Source: Massilia sp. 9I (GTDB lineage: Bacteria; Pseudomonadota; Gammaproteobacteria; Burkholderiales; Burkholderiaceae_D). From it: a stretch of 64,000 nucleotides of DNA. The stretch lies in assembly GCF_902506415.1 (NCBI RefSeq), contig NZ_LR733275.1, positions 3,015,795 to 3,079,794 of the forward strand, read 5' to 3'. The translations under genes were made by a program, and so were the position numbers. The notes beneath the pieces were generated by a model. It saw only the letters and a program-made list of their open reading frames with translations. It was not told where the DNA came from and ran no database searches. This document shows positions 35,543 through 49,569 of the stretch, one piece after another. How positions within the stretch are numbered: position 1 is the first letter of the stretch; each line of letters starts with the position of its first letter.

Positions 35543-36613
35543 TTAAACATCTGAAATTTTCGAAGTAGCTAACGCAACGCGAATCTTTTCGGTTAGGTCT
35601 GTCCTGAATGACATATGCTTTAAATATGACTGTAAATGTTCAGGATCCGGAGATTTCGCAGCCAAGAAAAATCCCAAGTATAAAATTGACAGGCCACTTC
35701 CTACAGATGTGCCCGGAGTAAACTGCTGCTGAGTTGTCCATGCTTTAGCGAAAGCTTCAATTTCTTCAGAGCTTCTTGCTAACATGCGATTAAGCTCTGC
35801 TACGGTGTCTATTTTAAAATAGTTCAATATGTCAAGCATCGCTGTAACATTACTGCTATCCTGAACTATTTTCCATTCAGTCAGGTCAGCCAATCGCTGA
35901 TCCATAGTTTGTATAAGCGGATTACTTCCAACGAATGCCATCAATGTATCTTTATTGATATCCGCCGTCTCAGAGCGAACATTGACTTCCTCGAGTGCAG
36001 CAGCATTATATTGATGAAGCTGATCTCTGATTGCGACAAACTCGGAATCCGCCAATTCAAGCAATCCAGAAAGCCGAGAGAAACGGCGGCGAATATCTTT
36101 TGGGACGGCGAGAATTGATTTATAACCTAAGTCGTGTTCAATTTCAGCCCATGCATGTTGCAATATGGACCTCGTTTGGATTTCTAGCTTCAAATCTTCG
36201 AATCGTCGGTATTCAAGCAAAGCGCATCTATCTTTTGATATTTGGACGACATGATGCGTAGACATATATCCGAAGCGGTCTGGATCAAGCAGGCTTCGCT
36301 TGTCCACGGAATTCACCGCGTCAGCATTGAACTCGGCCACTAAGATCTTCACTACTTTGTCAACATCATCTTCAAAATATGTGGTGATCCTGACCGCAGC
36401 TATATCGGTGATATCATTGATTGAGCTATAGGTTACTCCTGGCTTAGCAAGTTTTTTTGCTAAACTCTGCCGATCTTTAGTTCGATGTGTAACACTATGT
36501 ACATTAATTCCATTAGCCGACAATATTTCTTGAATTAGCGACGCAACCTTCGCGGTGAATGTTTTATATAATTCCTTATTCTCATCATAGACCGCCAATA
36601 TTTCTTCGCTCAC
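35543..36613 (-). CDS. RelA/SpoT-fold alarmone synthetase with C-terminal extension
   Basis: 356 residues from a GTG with GAGG upstream. Residues about 40-190 are a RelA_SpoT nucleotidyltransferase: HRTKDRQSLAKKL, SINDITDIAAVRITTYFEDD (acidic metal site), DPDRFGYMSTHHVVQ (GY-x-S-x-H loop) and LKLEIQTRSILQHAWAEIEH, then DLGYKS. All the usual synthetase residues seem present; no HD hydrolase domain exists. Residues about 215-356 form an extension of unknown fold without zinc-finger cysteines. Stand-alone synthetases make (p)ppGpp; some (ToxSAS, CapRel) are toxins that pyrophosphorylate tRNA or nucleotides in phage defence. AT-rich like its neighbour, from which it is separated by 278 bp. Confidence 0.82.
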   Translation of the reverse strand: MSEEILAVYDENKELYKTFTAKVASLIQEILSANGINVHSVTHRTKDRQSLAKKLAKPGVTYSSINDITDIAAVRITTYFEDDVDKVVKILVAEFNADAVNSVDKRSLLDPDRFGYMSTHHVVQISKDRCALLEYRRFEDLKLEIQTRSILQHAWAEIEHDLGYKSILAVPKDIRRRFSRLSGLLELADSEFVAIRDQLHQYNAAALEEVNVRSETADINKDTLMAFVGSNPLIQTMDQRLADLTEWKIVQDSSNVTAMLDILNYFKIDTVAELNRMLARSSEEIEAFAKAWTTQQQFTPGTSVGSGLSILYLGFFLAAKSPDPEHLQSYLKHMSFRTDLTEKIRVALATSKISDV

Positions 36614-36937
36614 TAGTTACCTCAATGTTATCTTTAGCTAGCAAACAACGGGCAACATTTGCTTTGCTTCGCGGTTAATATTAATGCTATTGAACACTAG
36701 GTTGCTTAATACAACTTCTTAATGAATTGGCTGGACACATTATTGCGTATTCTGCAAGAGCTAGACGCAGTATTCAAGTCTCTATCCATAATGTTGAAAA
36801 TGGTCGCTGCGCGGTGCGCTTGAATTCCTTGGAAACATAACGGATACCGCTGAATAAATATTGCGTCGTTGACTATACGATAAGCCTATCATCTAGACGT
36901 TGAGCGTGCAACGGATGTGTAACTCTAGGATTCGGCC
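36614..36937. other. AT-rich intergenic region upstream of the RelA/SpoT-type gene
   Basis: 324 bp, still AT-rich, lying between the alarmone-synthetase start and the rpoC terminator. It must contain that gene's promoter, but I cannot single out a convincing -35/-10 pair. No ORF, tRNA fragment or integrase remnant seen. The composition boundary to the GC-rich core block falls at its right end. Confidence 0.5.
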
Positions 36938-36967
36938 AAAAAAAACGGCGCCCCTCGGGGCGCCGTT
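36938..36967 (-). terminator. Intrinsic terminator of the rpoBC operon
   Basis: Read on the minus strand: AACGGCGCCCC, tight loop, GGGGCGCCGTT, followed by a run of eight T. It lies 28 bp after the rpoC stop codon and ends the long ribosomal/RNA polymerase transcription unit. Confidence 0.9.
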
Positions 36968-36994
36968 CTCATTTCAGCTTAGTAGCTCAGACGA

Positions 36995-39900
36995 TCACTC
37001 GCCATCACCATGATGCTGCTCGACCGAAGCCGCGGCATTCTGCTGGTCTTCCATCGCCTGCAGTTCGGCGGCCATGTTGGCCTTCTCCTGCTGCAGCAGT
37101 GCCTGGCGCTCTTCCGCCTCCCACACTTCCTTCTCCTTGCGGGCGCGATGGAATGCCAGACCGGTACCGCCAGGGATCAGGCGGCCGACGATGACGTTTT
37201 CCTTCAGGCCGCGCAGACCGTCGCGCTTGCCCATGATCGCCGCTTCGGTGAGGACGCGGGTGGTTTCCTGGAACGATGCGGCCGAGATGAACGAGTCGGT
37301 CGACAGCGATGCCTTGGTAATACCAAGCAGCACGTTTTCGTACTGTGCCGGCAGCTTGTTGACTGCGTTGACCTTGTCGTTCTCTTCCAGCAGCTCCGAG
37401 CGCTCCACCTGCTCGCCGACGATGTAGTCGGTGTCACCGGCATCGGTGATCTGCACACGACGCAGCATCTGGCGAACGATCACCTCGATGTGCTTGTCGT
37501 TGATCTTCACACCCTGCAGACGGTACACGTCCTGCACTTCGTCCACGATGTAGCGGGCCAGCGCTTCGATACCCAGCAGGCGCAGGATGTCCTGCGGATC
37601 GGCCGGACCGTCGACGATCATCTCGCCCTTGTTCACCACCTGGCCGTCGTGCACCAGCACTTGCTTGTCCTTGGTAATCAGGAACTCGTGCTTGTTGCCG
37701 TCCATGTCGGTGATTTCCAGACGCTGCTTACCCTTGGTCTCCTTACCGAATGCCACGGTACCGGTGACTTCCGCCAGCATGCCCGCGTCTTTCGGCGAAC
37801 GTGCTTCGAAGAGTTCGGCAACGCGCGGCAGACCACCGGTAATGTCGCGGGTCTTCTGCGATTCGGTCGGGATACGTGCCAGCACTTCGCCGACGGTCGC
37901 TTGCTGACCGTCCTTGACCATGATCAGCGCGCCGACCTGGAAGCCGATCGTCACGGCGTGTTCGGTGCCGGCGATCTTCACTTCCTGGCCTTCTTCGTTC
38001 AGCAGCTTGACCTGCGGACGCAGGACCTTGCCCGAACCGCGGCGCTTCGGATCGATCGCGACCAGGGTCGACAGGCCGGTCACTTCGTCCACCTGGCGAG
38101 CGACGGTAACGCCCTCTTCCACGTTTTCGAACTTGATCGTACCTGCGTACTCGGTAATGATCGGACGGGTCAGCGGATCCCAGGTTGCCAGGGCGGTGCC
38201 GGCTTTCACGGTCATGCCATCCTTGACGATCAGGGTCGCACCGTACGGCACCTTGTGGCGCTCGCGCTCACGGCCGTGGTCATCGGTGATCAGGACTTCG
38301 CCCGAACGCGAGATGACGATCTGCGCGCCCTTGCCGTTGGTGACGTAACGCATCGTGGCGGTGAAGCGCACGGTGCCGTTCGACTTGGCTTCGACCGACG
38401 ATGCCACTGCTGCACGCGATGCCGCACCACCGATGTGGAAGGTACGCATGGTCAGCTGGGTACCCGGCTCACCGATCGACTGTGCTGCCACGACGCCAAC
38501 GGCTTCGCCGGCGTTGACCAGCATGCCGCGGCCGAGGTCACGGCCGTAGCACTTGGCGCACAGGCCGAAGCGGGTGTCGCAGTTCAGCGGGGTGCGTACC
38601 TTCACTTCGTCGATGCCGACGCGTTCGATCTCTTCCACCATGTCTTCGTCCAGCAGCGTGCCGGCTTCGAACAGGGTTTCCTGGGTTTCCGGGTTCACCA
38701 CGTCGGTGCCGGTCACGCGGCCGAGGATACGGTCGCGCAGCGGCTCGATGACTTCACCGCCTTCGACCATCGCCTTCATGTGCGTGCCGTTGGTGGTGCC
38801 GCAATCGTCCTCGATGACCACCAGATCCTGGGTCACGTCGACCAGGCGGCGGGTCAGGTAACCCGAGTTCGCGGTCTTCAGTGCCGTATCCGCCAGACCT
38901 TTACGAGCGCCGTGGGTCGAGATGAAGTACTGCAGAACGTTCAGGCCTTCGCGGAAGTTCGCGGTAATCGGGGTTTCGATAATCGAACCGTCCGGCTTGG
39001 CCATCAGGCCTCGCATACCTGCCAGCTGGCGGATCTGGGCTGCCGAACCACGGGCGCCCGAGTCGGCCATCATGTAAATCGCGTTGAACGATTCCTGGGT
39101 GCCTTCGGTGCCGTCACGCTTGGTGACCGGTTCCACTTTCAGCTGGTCCATCATCGCCTTGCCGACTTCATCCGAGGTCTTGCCCCAGATGTCGACGACC
39201 TTGTTGTAACGCTCGCCGGCGGTGACCAGACCCGAAGCGTACTGCTGCTCGATCTGCTTCACTTCCGCTTCGGCGGTCGCGATCATGCCCTTCTTGACGT
39301 CCGGGATCAGCATGTCGTCGACGGCGATCGAGATGCCGGCGCGGGTCGCCAGGCGGAAGCCCGACTGCATCAGCTTGTCCGCGAAGACGACGGTCGCACG
39401 CAGGCCGCACTTGCGGAACGACGTGTTGATCAGCTTCGAGATTTCCTTCTTCTTCAGGGCGCGGTTCAGCACCGAGAACGGCAGGCCTTTCGGCAGGATC
39501 TCGGACAGGATGGCGCGGCCGACGGTGGTCTCGTAGCGGGTCACGGTGCGGTCGAATTCACCCTCGGCGTTCTTCGGGTATTCCGTGATACGCACGGTGA
39601 TGCGGGTCGCCAGCTCGACTTCCTTGTTGTCGTACGCGCGGATGACTTCCGACACGTCCGGGAACATCATGCCTTCGCCCTTGGCGTTGATCGCCTCGCG
39701 GGTCGCGTAGTACAGACCCAGCACGATATCCTGCGACGGCACGATCGACGGTTCGCCGTTCGACGGGAACAGGATGTTGTTCGAGGCCAGCATCAGGGTG
39801 CGCGCTTCCATCTGCGCTTCGATCGACAGCGGCACGTGGACTGCCATCTGGTCACCGTCGAAGTCGGCGTTGAACGCCGCGCAGACCAGCGGGTGCAGCT

Positions 39901-41242
39901 GGATCGCTTTACCTTCGATCAGGACCGGCTCGAACGCCTGGATACCGAGACGGTGCAGGGTTGGTGCACGGTTCAGCATGACCGGGTGTTCTTTGATGAC
40001 CTCTTCCAGGATGTCCCAGACCACCGGTTCCTGGATTTCGACCAGCTTCTTCGCTGCCTTGATGGTGGTCGCGAGACCCATCAGTTCCAGCTTGTTGAAG
40101 ATGAAGGGCTTGAACAGTTCCAGGGCCATCAGCTTCGGCAGGCCGCACTGGTGCAGTTTCAGCTGCGGACCCACCACGATGACCGAACGGCCCGAGTAGT
40201 CGACGCGCTTGCCCAGCAGGTTCTGACGGAAGCGGCCGCCCTTACCCTTGATCATTTCAGCCAGCGACTTCAGCGGACGCTTGTTGGCGCCGGTCATCGC
40301 TTTGCCGCGACGGCCGTTGTCCAGCAGCGAGTCCACTGCTTCCTGCAGCATGCGCTTCTCGTTACGCGTAATGATTTCCGGAGCGCGCAGTTCCATCAGG
40401 CGCTTCAGGCGGTTGTTACGGTTGATGACGCGGCGATACAGGTCGTTCAGGTCGGAGGTCGCGAAACGGCCACCATCCAGCGGGACGAGCGGACGCAGCT
40501 CCGGCGGCAGGACCGGGAGCACTTCCATGATCATCCACTCAGGCTTGATGCCCGAGCGCTGGAACGCCTCGAGCACTTTCAGGCGCTTGGCGTATTTCTT
40601 GATCTTGGCTTCGGACTTCGACTCTTTCAGCTCCACGCGCAGGGCTTCGGCATCGCGGTGGATGTCGATCGAGCGCAGCAGTTCACGGATGCCTTCGGCG
40701 CCCATGAATGCGGTGAAGTCGTCGCCGTACTCTTCGTACTTGGCGGCGTAGTCGTCTTCCGACATGATCTGGCACTTCTTCAGCGGGGTCATGCCAGGAT
40801 CGGTCACGACGTATGCTTCGAAGTACAGCACGCGTTCGATATCGCGCAGGGTCATGTCCAGGACCATGCCCAGACGCGACGGCAGCGATTTCAGGAACCA
40901 GATGTGGGCGGTCGGCGAGGCCAGCTCGATGTGGCCCATGCGCTCACGGCGCACCTTGGCCAGCGTGACTTCGACGCCGCACTTCTCGCAGATGACGCCG
41001 CGGTGCTTCAGGCGCTTGTACTTGCCGCACAGGCATTCGTAGTCCTTGATCGGGCCAAAGATCTTGGCGCAGAACAGACCGTCGCGCTCAGGCTTGAAGG
41101 TGCGGTAGTTGATGGTTTCCGGCTTCTTGACTTCGCCGTAGGACCACGAACGGATTTTCTCGGGCGAGGCGAGGCCAATCTTGATGGCATCGAAGCTCTC
41201 GTTTTGCTGAACTTGCTTGAATAGATCGAGCAGTGCTTTCAT
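36995..41242 (-). CDS. rpoC: RNA polymerase beta-prime subunit
   Basis: 1,415 residues, normal for betaproteobacteria. N-terminal [20 protein letters not shown]; zinc-binding [20 protein letters not shown]; the catalytic [16 protein letters not shown] with three Mg-binding Asp; bridge-helix region [20 protein letters not shown]; and second zinc cluster [16 protein letters not shown]. Forms the catalytic core with RpoB. Separated from rpoB by 225 bp holding a REP-like pair, which is unusually long for rpoBC. A strong terminator follows. Confidence 0.99.
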   Translation of the reverse strand: MKALLDLFKQVQQNESFDAIKIGLASPEKIRSWSYGEVKKPETINYRTFKPERDGLFCAKIFGPIKDYECLCGKYKRLKHRGVICEKCGVEVTLAKVRRERMGHIELASPTAHIWFLKSLPSRLGMVLDMTLRDIERVLYFEAYVVTDPGMTPLKKCQIMSEDDYAAKYEEYGDDFTAFMGAEGIRELLRSIDIHRDAEALRVELKESKSEAKIKKYAKRLKVLEAFQRSGIKPEWMIMEVLPVLPPELRPLVPLDGGRFATSDLNDLYRRVINRNNRLKRLMELRAPEIITRNEKRMLQEAVDSLLDNGRRGKAMTGANKRPLKSLAEMIKGKGGRFRQNLLGKRVDYSGRSVIVVGPQLKLHQCGLPKLMALELFKPFIFNKLELMGLATTIKAAKKLVEIQEPVVWDILEEVIKEHPVMLNRAPTLHRLGIQAFEPVLIEGKAIQLHPLVCAAFNADFDGDQMAVHVPLSIEAQMEARTLMLASNNILFPSNGEPSIVPSQDIVLGLYYATREAINAKGEGMMFPDVSEVIRAYDNKEVELATRITVRITEYPKNAEGEFDRTVTRYETTVGRAILSEILPKGLPFSVLNRALKKKEISKLINTSFRKCGLRATVVFADKLMQSGFRLATRAGISIAVDDMLIPDVKKGMIATAEAEVKQIEQQYASGLVTAGERYNKVVDIWGKTSDEVGKAMMDQLKVEPVTKRDGTEGTQESFNAIYMMADSGARGSAAQIRQLAGMRGLMAKPDGSIIETPITANFREGLNVLQYFISTHGARKGLADTALKTANSGYLTRRLVDVTQDLVVIEDDCGTTNGTHMKAMVEGGEVIEPLRDRILGRVTGTDVVNPETQETLFEAGTLLDEDMVEEIERVGIDEVKVRTPLNCDTRFGLCAKCYGRDLGRGMLVNAGEAVGVVAAQSIGEPGTQLTMRTFHIGGAASRAAVASSVEAKSNGTVRFTATMRYVTNGKGAQIVISRSGEVLITDDHGRERERHKVPYGATLIVKDGMTVKAGTALATWDPLTRPIITEYAGTIKFENVEEGVTVARQVDEVTGLSTLVAIDPKRRGSGKVLRPQVKLLNEEGQEVKIAGTEHAVTIGFQVGALIMVKDGQQATVGEVLARIPTESQKTRDITGGLPRVAELFEARSPKDAGMLAEVTGTVAFGKETKGKQRLEITDMDGNKHEFLITKDKQVLVHDGQVVNKGEMIVDGPADPQDILRLLGIEALARYIVDEVQDVYRLQGVKINDKHIEVIVRQMLRRVQITDAGDTDYIVGEQVERSELLEENDKVNAVNKLPAQYENVLLGITKASLSTDSFISAASFQETTRVLTEAAIMGKRDGLRGLKENVIVGRLIPGGTGLAFHRARKEKEVWEAEERQALLQQEKANMAAELQAMEDQQNAAASVEQHHGDGE

Positions 41243-41338
41243 GTATCACTCCAGGTGATTGAATTCTTTACTAGGTACTACTGCCGCCGCTTCTCGCCGA
41301 TTTTCGCCGGCGTTTGCGTGAACCACTCACCCCTAAAA

Positions 41339-41417
41339 CCGTCATCCCGGCGCAGGCCGGGATCCAATTTTCTACAACTAACAGCTGTAGTGGGCCCCGG
41401 CCTGCGCCGGGGCGACG
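41339..41417. repeat. REP-like inverted pair, family 1, between rpoB and rpoC
   Basis: 41339-41365 (core ATCCCGGCGCAGGCCGGGAT) and 41392-41417 (core CCCCGGCCTGCGCCGGGG), inverted relative to one another. The two copies differ by paired changes (AT/AT versus GC/GC flanks) that keep each palindrome. Same family as 24456-24536. Being inside the rpoB-rpoC transcript, it will be present as two adjacent hairpins in that mRNA. Confidence 0.78.
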
Positions 41418-41467
41418 TTCAAGGGCAGCAGGCCATGCCCGAAGGCTGGCGGCCATGCTGGCCCTGC

Positions 41468-45583
<4,116 letters not shown>

Positions 45584-45873
45584 TCCGTGAGTGACAGAAA
45601 GGATGAGAATTCAGGAATTGCCAGTGGTGGAGCCACCACACGCAAGGCCTGAAGCCTCTGCTTTCCCGCCAGGTGATTAAGACAGCCGTACTGCTGTGTT
45701 ACGATATTTCCGACTTCTGCTGCTGCGACTACTTGTGTTGCTTATCGGCACCTGACGCAAACGTTTGTTTCAGGGACGACAAAAGAGCCAAAGCCGCATC
45801 CCCTCCCTTTCGGCAGGCTTGCAAGCTTTGACTCCCGCGCTGGGCACCCCTTGGAGCGCCCAATGCAAATGGT

Positions 45874-46251
45874 TTACTTCAGATCGGCCTTGGCGCCAGC
45901 TTCTTCCAGCTTCTTCTTAGCGGCTTCAGCTTCAGCTTTCGGCAGAGCTTCTTTCACGGTCTTCGGTGCGCCGTCGACGACGTCTTTGGCTTCCTTCAGG
46001 CCCAGGCCGGTGATTTCACGGACGGCTTTGATGACGCCGACCTTGTTCGCGCCGACTTCGGTCAGCACGACGTTGAACTCGGTCTGCTCTTCAGCAGCAG
46101 CTGCGCCGCCGGTGGCGCCGCCAGCTGCCGGTGCTGCCATTGCAGCTGCCGACACGCCAAACTTCTCTTCGAATGCCTTGACCAGTTCGTTCAGGTCCAT
46201 GACGGACATTTCGCTCACTGCGTTCAGGATATCGTCTTTGCTAATTGCCAT
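45874..46251 (-). CDS. rplL: 50S ribosomal protein L7/L12
   Basis: 125 residues. N-terminal dimerisation part ([37 protein letters not shown]), flexible Ala/Gly hinge, and C-terminal factor-binding domain ([40 protein letters not shown]). The start at 46251 is the family start; four upstream in-frame residues are excluded. It binds L10 as dimers to form the ribosome stalk that recruits EF-Tu and EF-G. 63 bp after rplJ. Confidence 0.98.
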   Translation of the reverse strand: MAISKDDILNAVSEMSVMDLNELVKAFEEKFGVSAAAMAAPAAGGATGGAAAAEEQTEFNVVLTEVGANKVGVIKAVREITGLGLKEAKDVVDGAPKTVKEALPKAEAEAAKKKLEEAGAKADLK

Positions 46252-46314
46252 TTGAAACTCCAAATATGTTGTGTGTGTAGTTCAGGTTGGTACTTGAGAA
46301 AAAAGGCGCGGCTA

Positions 46315-46845
46315 TTAAGCTGCGGCGGTTTCTTCGGCTGCTGGAGCAGCTTCCGAACCTTCGCCTTTTTTCGCTGCCAGGGCAGCCAGACCACGTGCAA
46401 AGCCCGAAACCGGTGCCAGCATGACGCCCAACAGCTGCGAGATGAGGACTTCACGGGACGGGATGCTTGCCAACGCGGTAACGCCAGCTACATCGAGCTG
46501 CTTACCTGCGTAGTTACCGGCTTTCACGACCAGCTTGTCGTTGGTTTTAGCGAAGTCATTGATGACTTTTGCTGCAGCAACGGCGTCGTCCGAGATCGAG
46601 TAGATCAGCGGACCGGTCATGGAATCAGCCAGCGAGGCAAACTGCGTGCCTTCGACAGAGCGACGAGCCAGCGTGTTCTTCAGAACACGCAGGTACACGC
46701 CCTGGGCACGTGCGGATGCACGGAGCTTGGTCAAGTGAGCAACCTGGATGCCACGGTACTCAGCCACGACGATGGTTTGCGCGGTTGCTACTTTCGCGCT
46801 CACTTCTTCGACGACGACCTTTTTGTCATTCAGATTAAGACCCAC
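46315..46845 (-). CDS. rplJ: 50S ribosomal protein L10
   Basis: 176 residues from a GTG at 46845 with AAGGAG at ideal spacing; the protein begins (M)[20 protein letters not shown], the family N-terminus, so an upstream ATG is rejected. Contains [20 protein letters not shown] and the L7/L12-binding C-terminal helix region. Base of the ribosomal stalk; with L7/L12 it represses its own translation by binding the leader in many bacteria. Confidence 0.97.
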   Translation of the reverse strand: MGLNLNDKKVVVEEVSAKVATAQTIVVAEYRGIQVAHLTKLRASARAQGVYLRVLKNTLARRSVEGTQFASLADSMTGPLIYSISDDAVAAAKVINDFAKTNDKLVVKAGNYAGKQLDVAGVTALASIPSREVLISQLLGVMLAPVSGFARGLAALAAKKGEGSEAAPAAEETAAA

Positions 46846-47118
46846 GGTCAATCTCCTTAAATGATGCAAGCAACAGCGCCTGCATCGGTTCGAACACGGC
46901 GTCCGAAGTTAAGAAGCCAATCTGACGCGGATACATTCACGCAGCGTGGACTACAAAACTTGTTCGGGTACACCATCTGCGTTGGGTGGTCTATTAACCT
47001 CCGGCTCAACCTCTGCCATCGGCCCAACGGTCTTTGATTGCCTGCCGGAGCGGTGAATTGCCCCGACAGCCCAAAGATGCGCCTCGCGATGAACTGCGAG
47101 GACTTAATGCTTTAAATC
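46846..47118 (-). promoter_or_regulatory. Probable L10 leader region upstream of rplJ
   Basis: 273-bp non-coding gap between rplA and rplJ. In this position bacteria generally carry the structured leader to which L10(L12)4 binds to control rplJL. Hairpin-forming stretches are visible, for example CCTCGC..GCGAGG just after the rplA stop, but I did not verify the leader consensus. A promoter for rplJL may also lie here. Confidence 0.4.
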
Positions 47119-47814
47119 TTAAGCAGCGATCGAAGCGTGGTCCAGACGGACGCCAGCGCCCATGGTCGACGAGATCGCGACGCGGCGCAGGTACACGCCC
47201 TTCGACGTTGCCGGCTTGGCCTTGTTCAGGGCTTCCAGCAGTGCCGACAGGTTGGTCTTCAGCTGCTCGTCCGAGAACGACTTGCGACCGATGGTGGCGT
47301 GGACGATACCAGCCTTGTCGGTACGGTACTGAACCTGACCGGCCTTGGCGTTCTTGACGGCGCCAGCCACGTCCGGGGTCACGGTGCCGACCTTCGGGTT
47401 CGGCATCAGGCCGCGCGGGCCCAGGATCTGACCCAGGGTACCGACGATACGCATGGTATCCGGCGAGGCGATCACGATGTCGAACGGCATGTTGCCGGCC
47501 TTGACCATTTCGGCCAGGTCTTCCATACCGACGATGTCGGCGCCGGCTGCTTTAGCAGCTTCAGCCTTGTCGCCCGAAGCGAAGACAGCGACGCGCACGG
47601 TCTTGCCGGTGCCTGCTGGCAGGACGACCGAACCGCGGACCACTTGGTCCGACTTCTTCGGGTCCACGCCGAGCTGGATCGCGACGTCGATCGACTCGTT
47701 GAACTTGGCGGTGGCGAATTCCTTGACGATCGACACAGCGTTGTCGAACGCGTAGACCTTGTTACGGTCCACTTTTTCTTTCATTGCTTTAACGCGCTTG
47801 GACAGCTTAGCCAT
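47119..47814 (-). CDS. rplA: 50S ribosomal protein L1
   Basis: 231 residues: [40 protein letters not shown] opening, [38 protein letters not shown], and C-terminal [21 protein letters not shown]1 stalk protein of the 50S subunit and autoregulator of the rplKA pair. Its start codon shares one base with the rplK stop (TAATG), giving translational coupling. Confidence 0.98.
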   Translation of the reverse strand: MAKLSKRVKAMKEKVDRNKVYAFDNAVSIVKEFATAKFNESIDVAIQLGVDPKKSDQVVRGSVVLPAGTGKTVRVAVFASGDKAEAAKAAGADIVGMEDLAEMVKAGNMPFDIVIASPDTMRIVGTLGQILGPRGLMPNPKVGTVTPDVAGAVKNAKAGQVQYRTDKAGIVHATIGRKSFSDEQLKTNLSALLEALNKAKPATSKGVYLRRVAISSTMGAGVRLDHASIAA

Positions 47815-48245
47815 TACACACCCTCCACCGTGATGCCCATCGAACGTGCCGAGCCGGCGATGATACGCACTGCGGCGTCCATGTCGGCGGCGGTCAGGTC
47901 CGGCTGCTTGGTTTTTGCGATTTCTTCAGCCTGGGCACGGGTCAGCGTGCCAACCTTGTCGGTATGTGGCTTCGGCGAACCCTTGGTGATGCCAGCGGCT
48001 TTCTTGATCAGGTAGGTTGCCGGCGGGGTCTTCATCACGAAGGTGAAGGACTTGTCCGCGAAGGCGGTGATCACGACAGGAATCGGCATGCCCGGCTCGA
48101 AGCCTTGGGTCTGGGCGTTGAACGCCTTGCAGAATTCCATGATGTTCAGACCGCGCTGGCCGAGTGCCGGGCCGATCGGTGGGGATGGGTTTGCCTTACC
48201 GGCTGCAACCTGCAGCTTGATAAAGCCAATAATCTTCTTTGCCAT
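47814..48245 (-). CDS. rplK: 50S ribosomal protein L11
   Basis: 143 residues: [60 protein letters not shown], and C-terminal [12 protein letters not shown]. Binds 23S rRNA at the GTPase-associated centre. Standard length, preceded by AGGAGC. Translationally coupled to rplA. It lies 109 bp after nusG. Confidence 0.98.
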   Translation of the reverse strand: MAKKIIGFIKLQVAAGKANPSPPIGPALGQRGLNIMEFCKAFNAQTQGFEPGMPIPVVITAFADKSFTFVMKTPPATYLIKKAAGITKGSPKPHTDKVGTLTRAQAEEIAKTKQPDLTAADMDAAVRIIAGSARSMGITVEGV

Positions 48246-48354
48246 GTCTGGCTCCTAAGTTGGCATTGAGTAGTAGCGCCCCACCACTACTACTCTGCGG
48301 CGGGGCTCCTCTTACCGGATTCCGCCTACTGCTGCGACGCTCCGATTCGGCGTT

Positions 48355-48969
48355 TTAGACTTTCTCTACCTGCCCGAACTCCAGCTCCACCGGAGTCGCG
48401 CGGCCGAAGATGGTGACAGAAACACGCACCTTCGACTTTTCGTAGTTGACTTCTTCGACATTGCCGTTGAAGTCGGTGAACGGGCCTTCCTTGATCCGGA
48501 CTTGCTCGCCCACTTCGTACAGGACTTTTGGACGCGGCTTTTCGACGCCTTCCTGGACCTGCTGCATGATCTTGTCGATCTCGCGTGCCGGGATCGGCGT
48601 CGGCTTGTTCGACTTGCCACCGATGAAGCCGGTGACCTTGCTCGTGTTCTTGACCAGGTGCCAGGTCTCGTCCGTCATTTCCATCTCAACCAGGACATAG
48701 CCCGGGAAGAAACGACGCTCGGAGACGGCCTTGGTGCCGTTGCGCATTTCGACGACTTCCTCGGTCGGAACCAGGATCTGGCCGAACTGCTGCTGCATGC
48801 CGGCGCGCTCGATGCGCTCGGTCAGGGCGCGCATGACGCTCTTTTCCATGCCGGAGTAGACGTGGACGACATACCAGCGCTTGTTGTTCACCGGGACACT
48901 CACGGGAGCCGCACCAGCGTCTTGTGCCGGGACATCGCCCGGCACATTGTCTTGCACGTTATCGCTCAT
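48355..48969 (-). CDS. nusG: Transcription termination/antitermination protein NusG
   Basis: 204 residues. After an acidic N-terminal tail of about 30 residues ([20 protein letters not shown]) comes the NGN domain ([40 protein letters not shown]) and a C-terminal KOW domain ([20 protein letters not shown]). The tail is longer than in E. coli NusG. It contacts RNA polymerase and couples it to ribosome or Rho. The start overlaps the secE stop by one base (TGATG). Confidence 0.97.
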   Translation of the reverse strand: MSDNVQDNVPGDVPAQDAGAAPVSVPVNNKRWYVVHVYSGMEKSVMRALTERIERAGMQQQFGQILVPTEEVVEMRNGTKAVSERRFFPGYVLVEMEMTDETWHLVKNTSKVTGFIGGKSNKPTPIPAREIDKIMQQVQEGVEKPRPKVLYEVGEQVRIKEGPFTDFNGNVEEVNYEKSKVRVSVTIFGRATPVELEFGQVEKV

Positions 48970-49358
48970 CAGTTTTTCCACCCCAGGATCACGTCGTACA
49001 ACAGGAATTCAAGAATCTTATCCGTGCCCCAGAGGAAAATCGCCGTCACGACCACGAAGGCAAACACGATGCCGGTGATCTGGGTGGCTTCCTTACGGGT
49101 CGGCCAAACAACTTTCTTGGTCTCGCGCACGGACTCTTTGGCGAAGCTCAGGAAATCGCGACCGGTTGCGGAGGTCCACAAAAGCAGGACGGCAAAAACT
49201 AAACCAGCCACGAGGGCGCCGGCGGCGACCAAGGCTGGTTTGTTTTGGCCTTTCAGGTAAAAGAACCCGACAACGCCTGCAATCGTGGCAACCACCGCCA
49301 GGGCGACCTTGAACTTGTCATTCGAGGTGCTGACAGTTTGCACGGATTGATTGGACAT
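48969..49358 (-). CDS. secE: Preprotein translocase subunit SecE
   Basis: 129 residues with three membrane segments (about 18-36, 40-60, 98-120) as in gamma/betaproteobacterial SecE, and the conserved cytoplasmic helix [20 protein letters not shown]. Clamp subunit of SecYEG. Lies 36 bp after tRNA-Trp and is coupled to nusG. Confidence 0.97.
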   Translation of the reverse strand: MSNQSVQTVSTSNDKFKVALAVVATIAGVVGFFYLKGQNKPALVAAGALVAGLVFAVLLLWTSATGRDFLSFAKESVRETKKVVWPTRKEATQITGIVFAFVVVTAIFLWGTDKILEFLLYDVILGWKN

Positions 49359-49394
49359 CTTCTTTACTTTCGACGCCGAAGCATCAGAATTCGG

Positions 49395-49470
49395 TGGCAG
49401 GGGCGGAGGGAATCGAACCCGCGACCTTCGGTTTTGGAGACCGACGCTCTGCCAATTGAGCTACACCCCT
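49395..49470 (-). tRNA. tRNA-Trp (CCA)
   Basis: 76 bases including encoded CCA. Acceptor AGGGGTG pairs with CGCCCCT; D arm GCTC..GAGC; anticodon arm CGGTCTCCAAAACCG with anticodon CCA; T arm GCGGGTTCGATTCCC.. Precedes secE, the common arrangement, and is transcribed from the promoter at 49496-49524. Confidence 0.97.
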
Positions 49471-49495
49471 ACGAAAACTTCTCGCTGAATCCAGC

Positions 49496-49524
49496 ATTAT
49501 ACATGGCACGCGCGTGCCAGGCAA
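49496..49524 (-). promoter_or_regulatory. Promoter for tRNA-Trp-secE-nusG with spacer palindrome
   Basis: On the minus strand TTGCCT, 17 bp, TATAAT (extended TG before the -10). The spacer and the last -35 base form the perfect 16-bp palindrome TGGCACGCGCGTGCCA (49504-49519). Predicted start lies about 20 bp upstream of the mature tRNA. Confidence 0.75.
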
Positions 49525-49532
49525 TGCTGATC

Positions 49533-49558
49533 GAGGGAAGCGTTGGCCCGCTTCCCTC
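49533..49558 (-). terminator. Hairpin after tuf
   Basis: GAGGGAAGC, 8-base loop, GCTTCCCTC: perfect 9-bp stem 11 bp after the tuf stop. No T-run follows, so it is either a weak/factor-dependent terminator or a 3' end stabiliser. Confidence 0.5.
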
Positions 49559-49569
49559 TGTCTTGGCGA

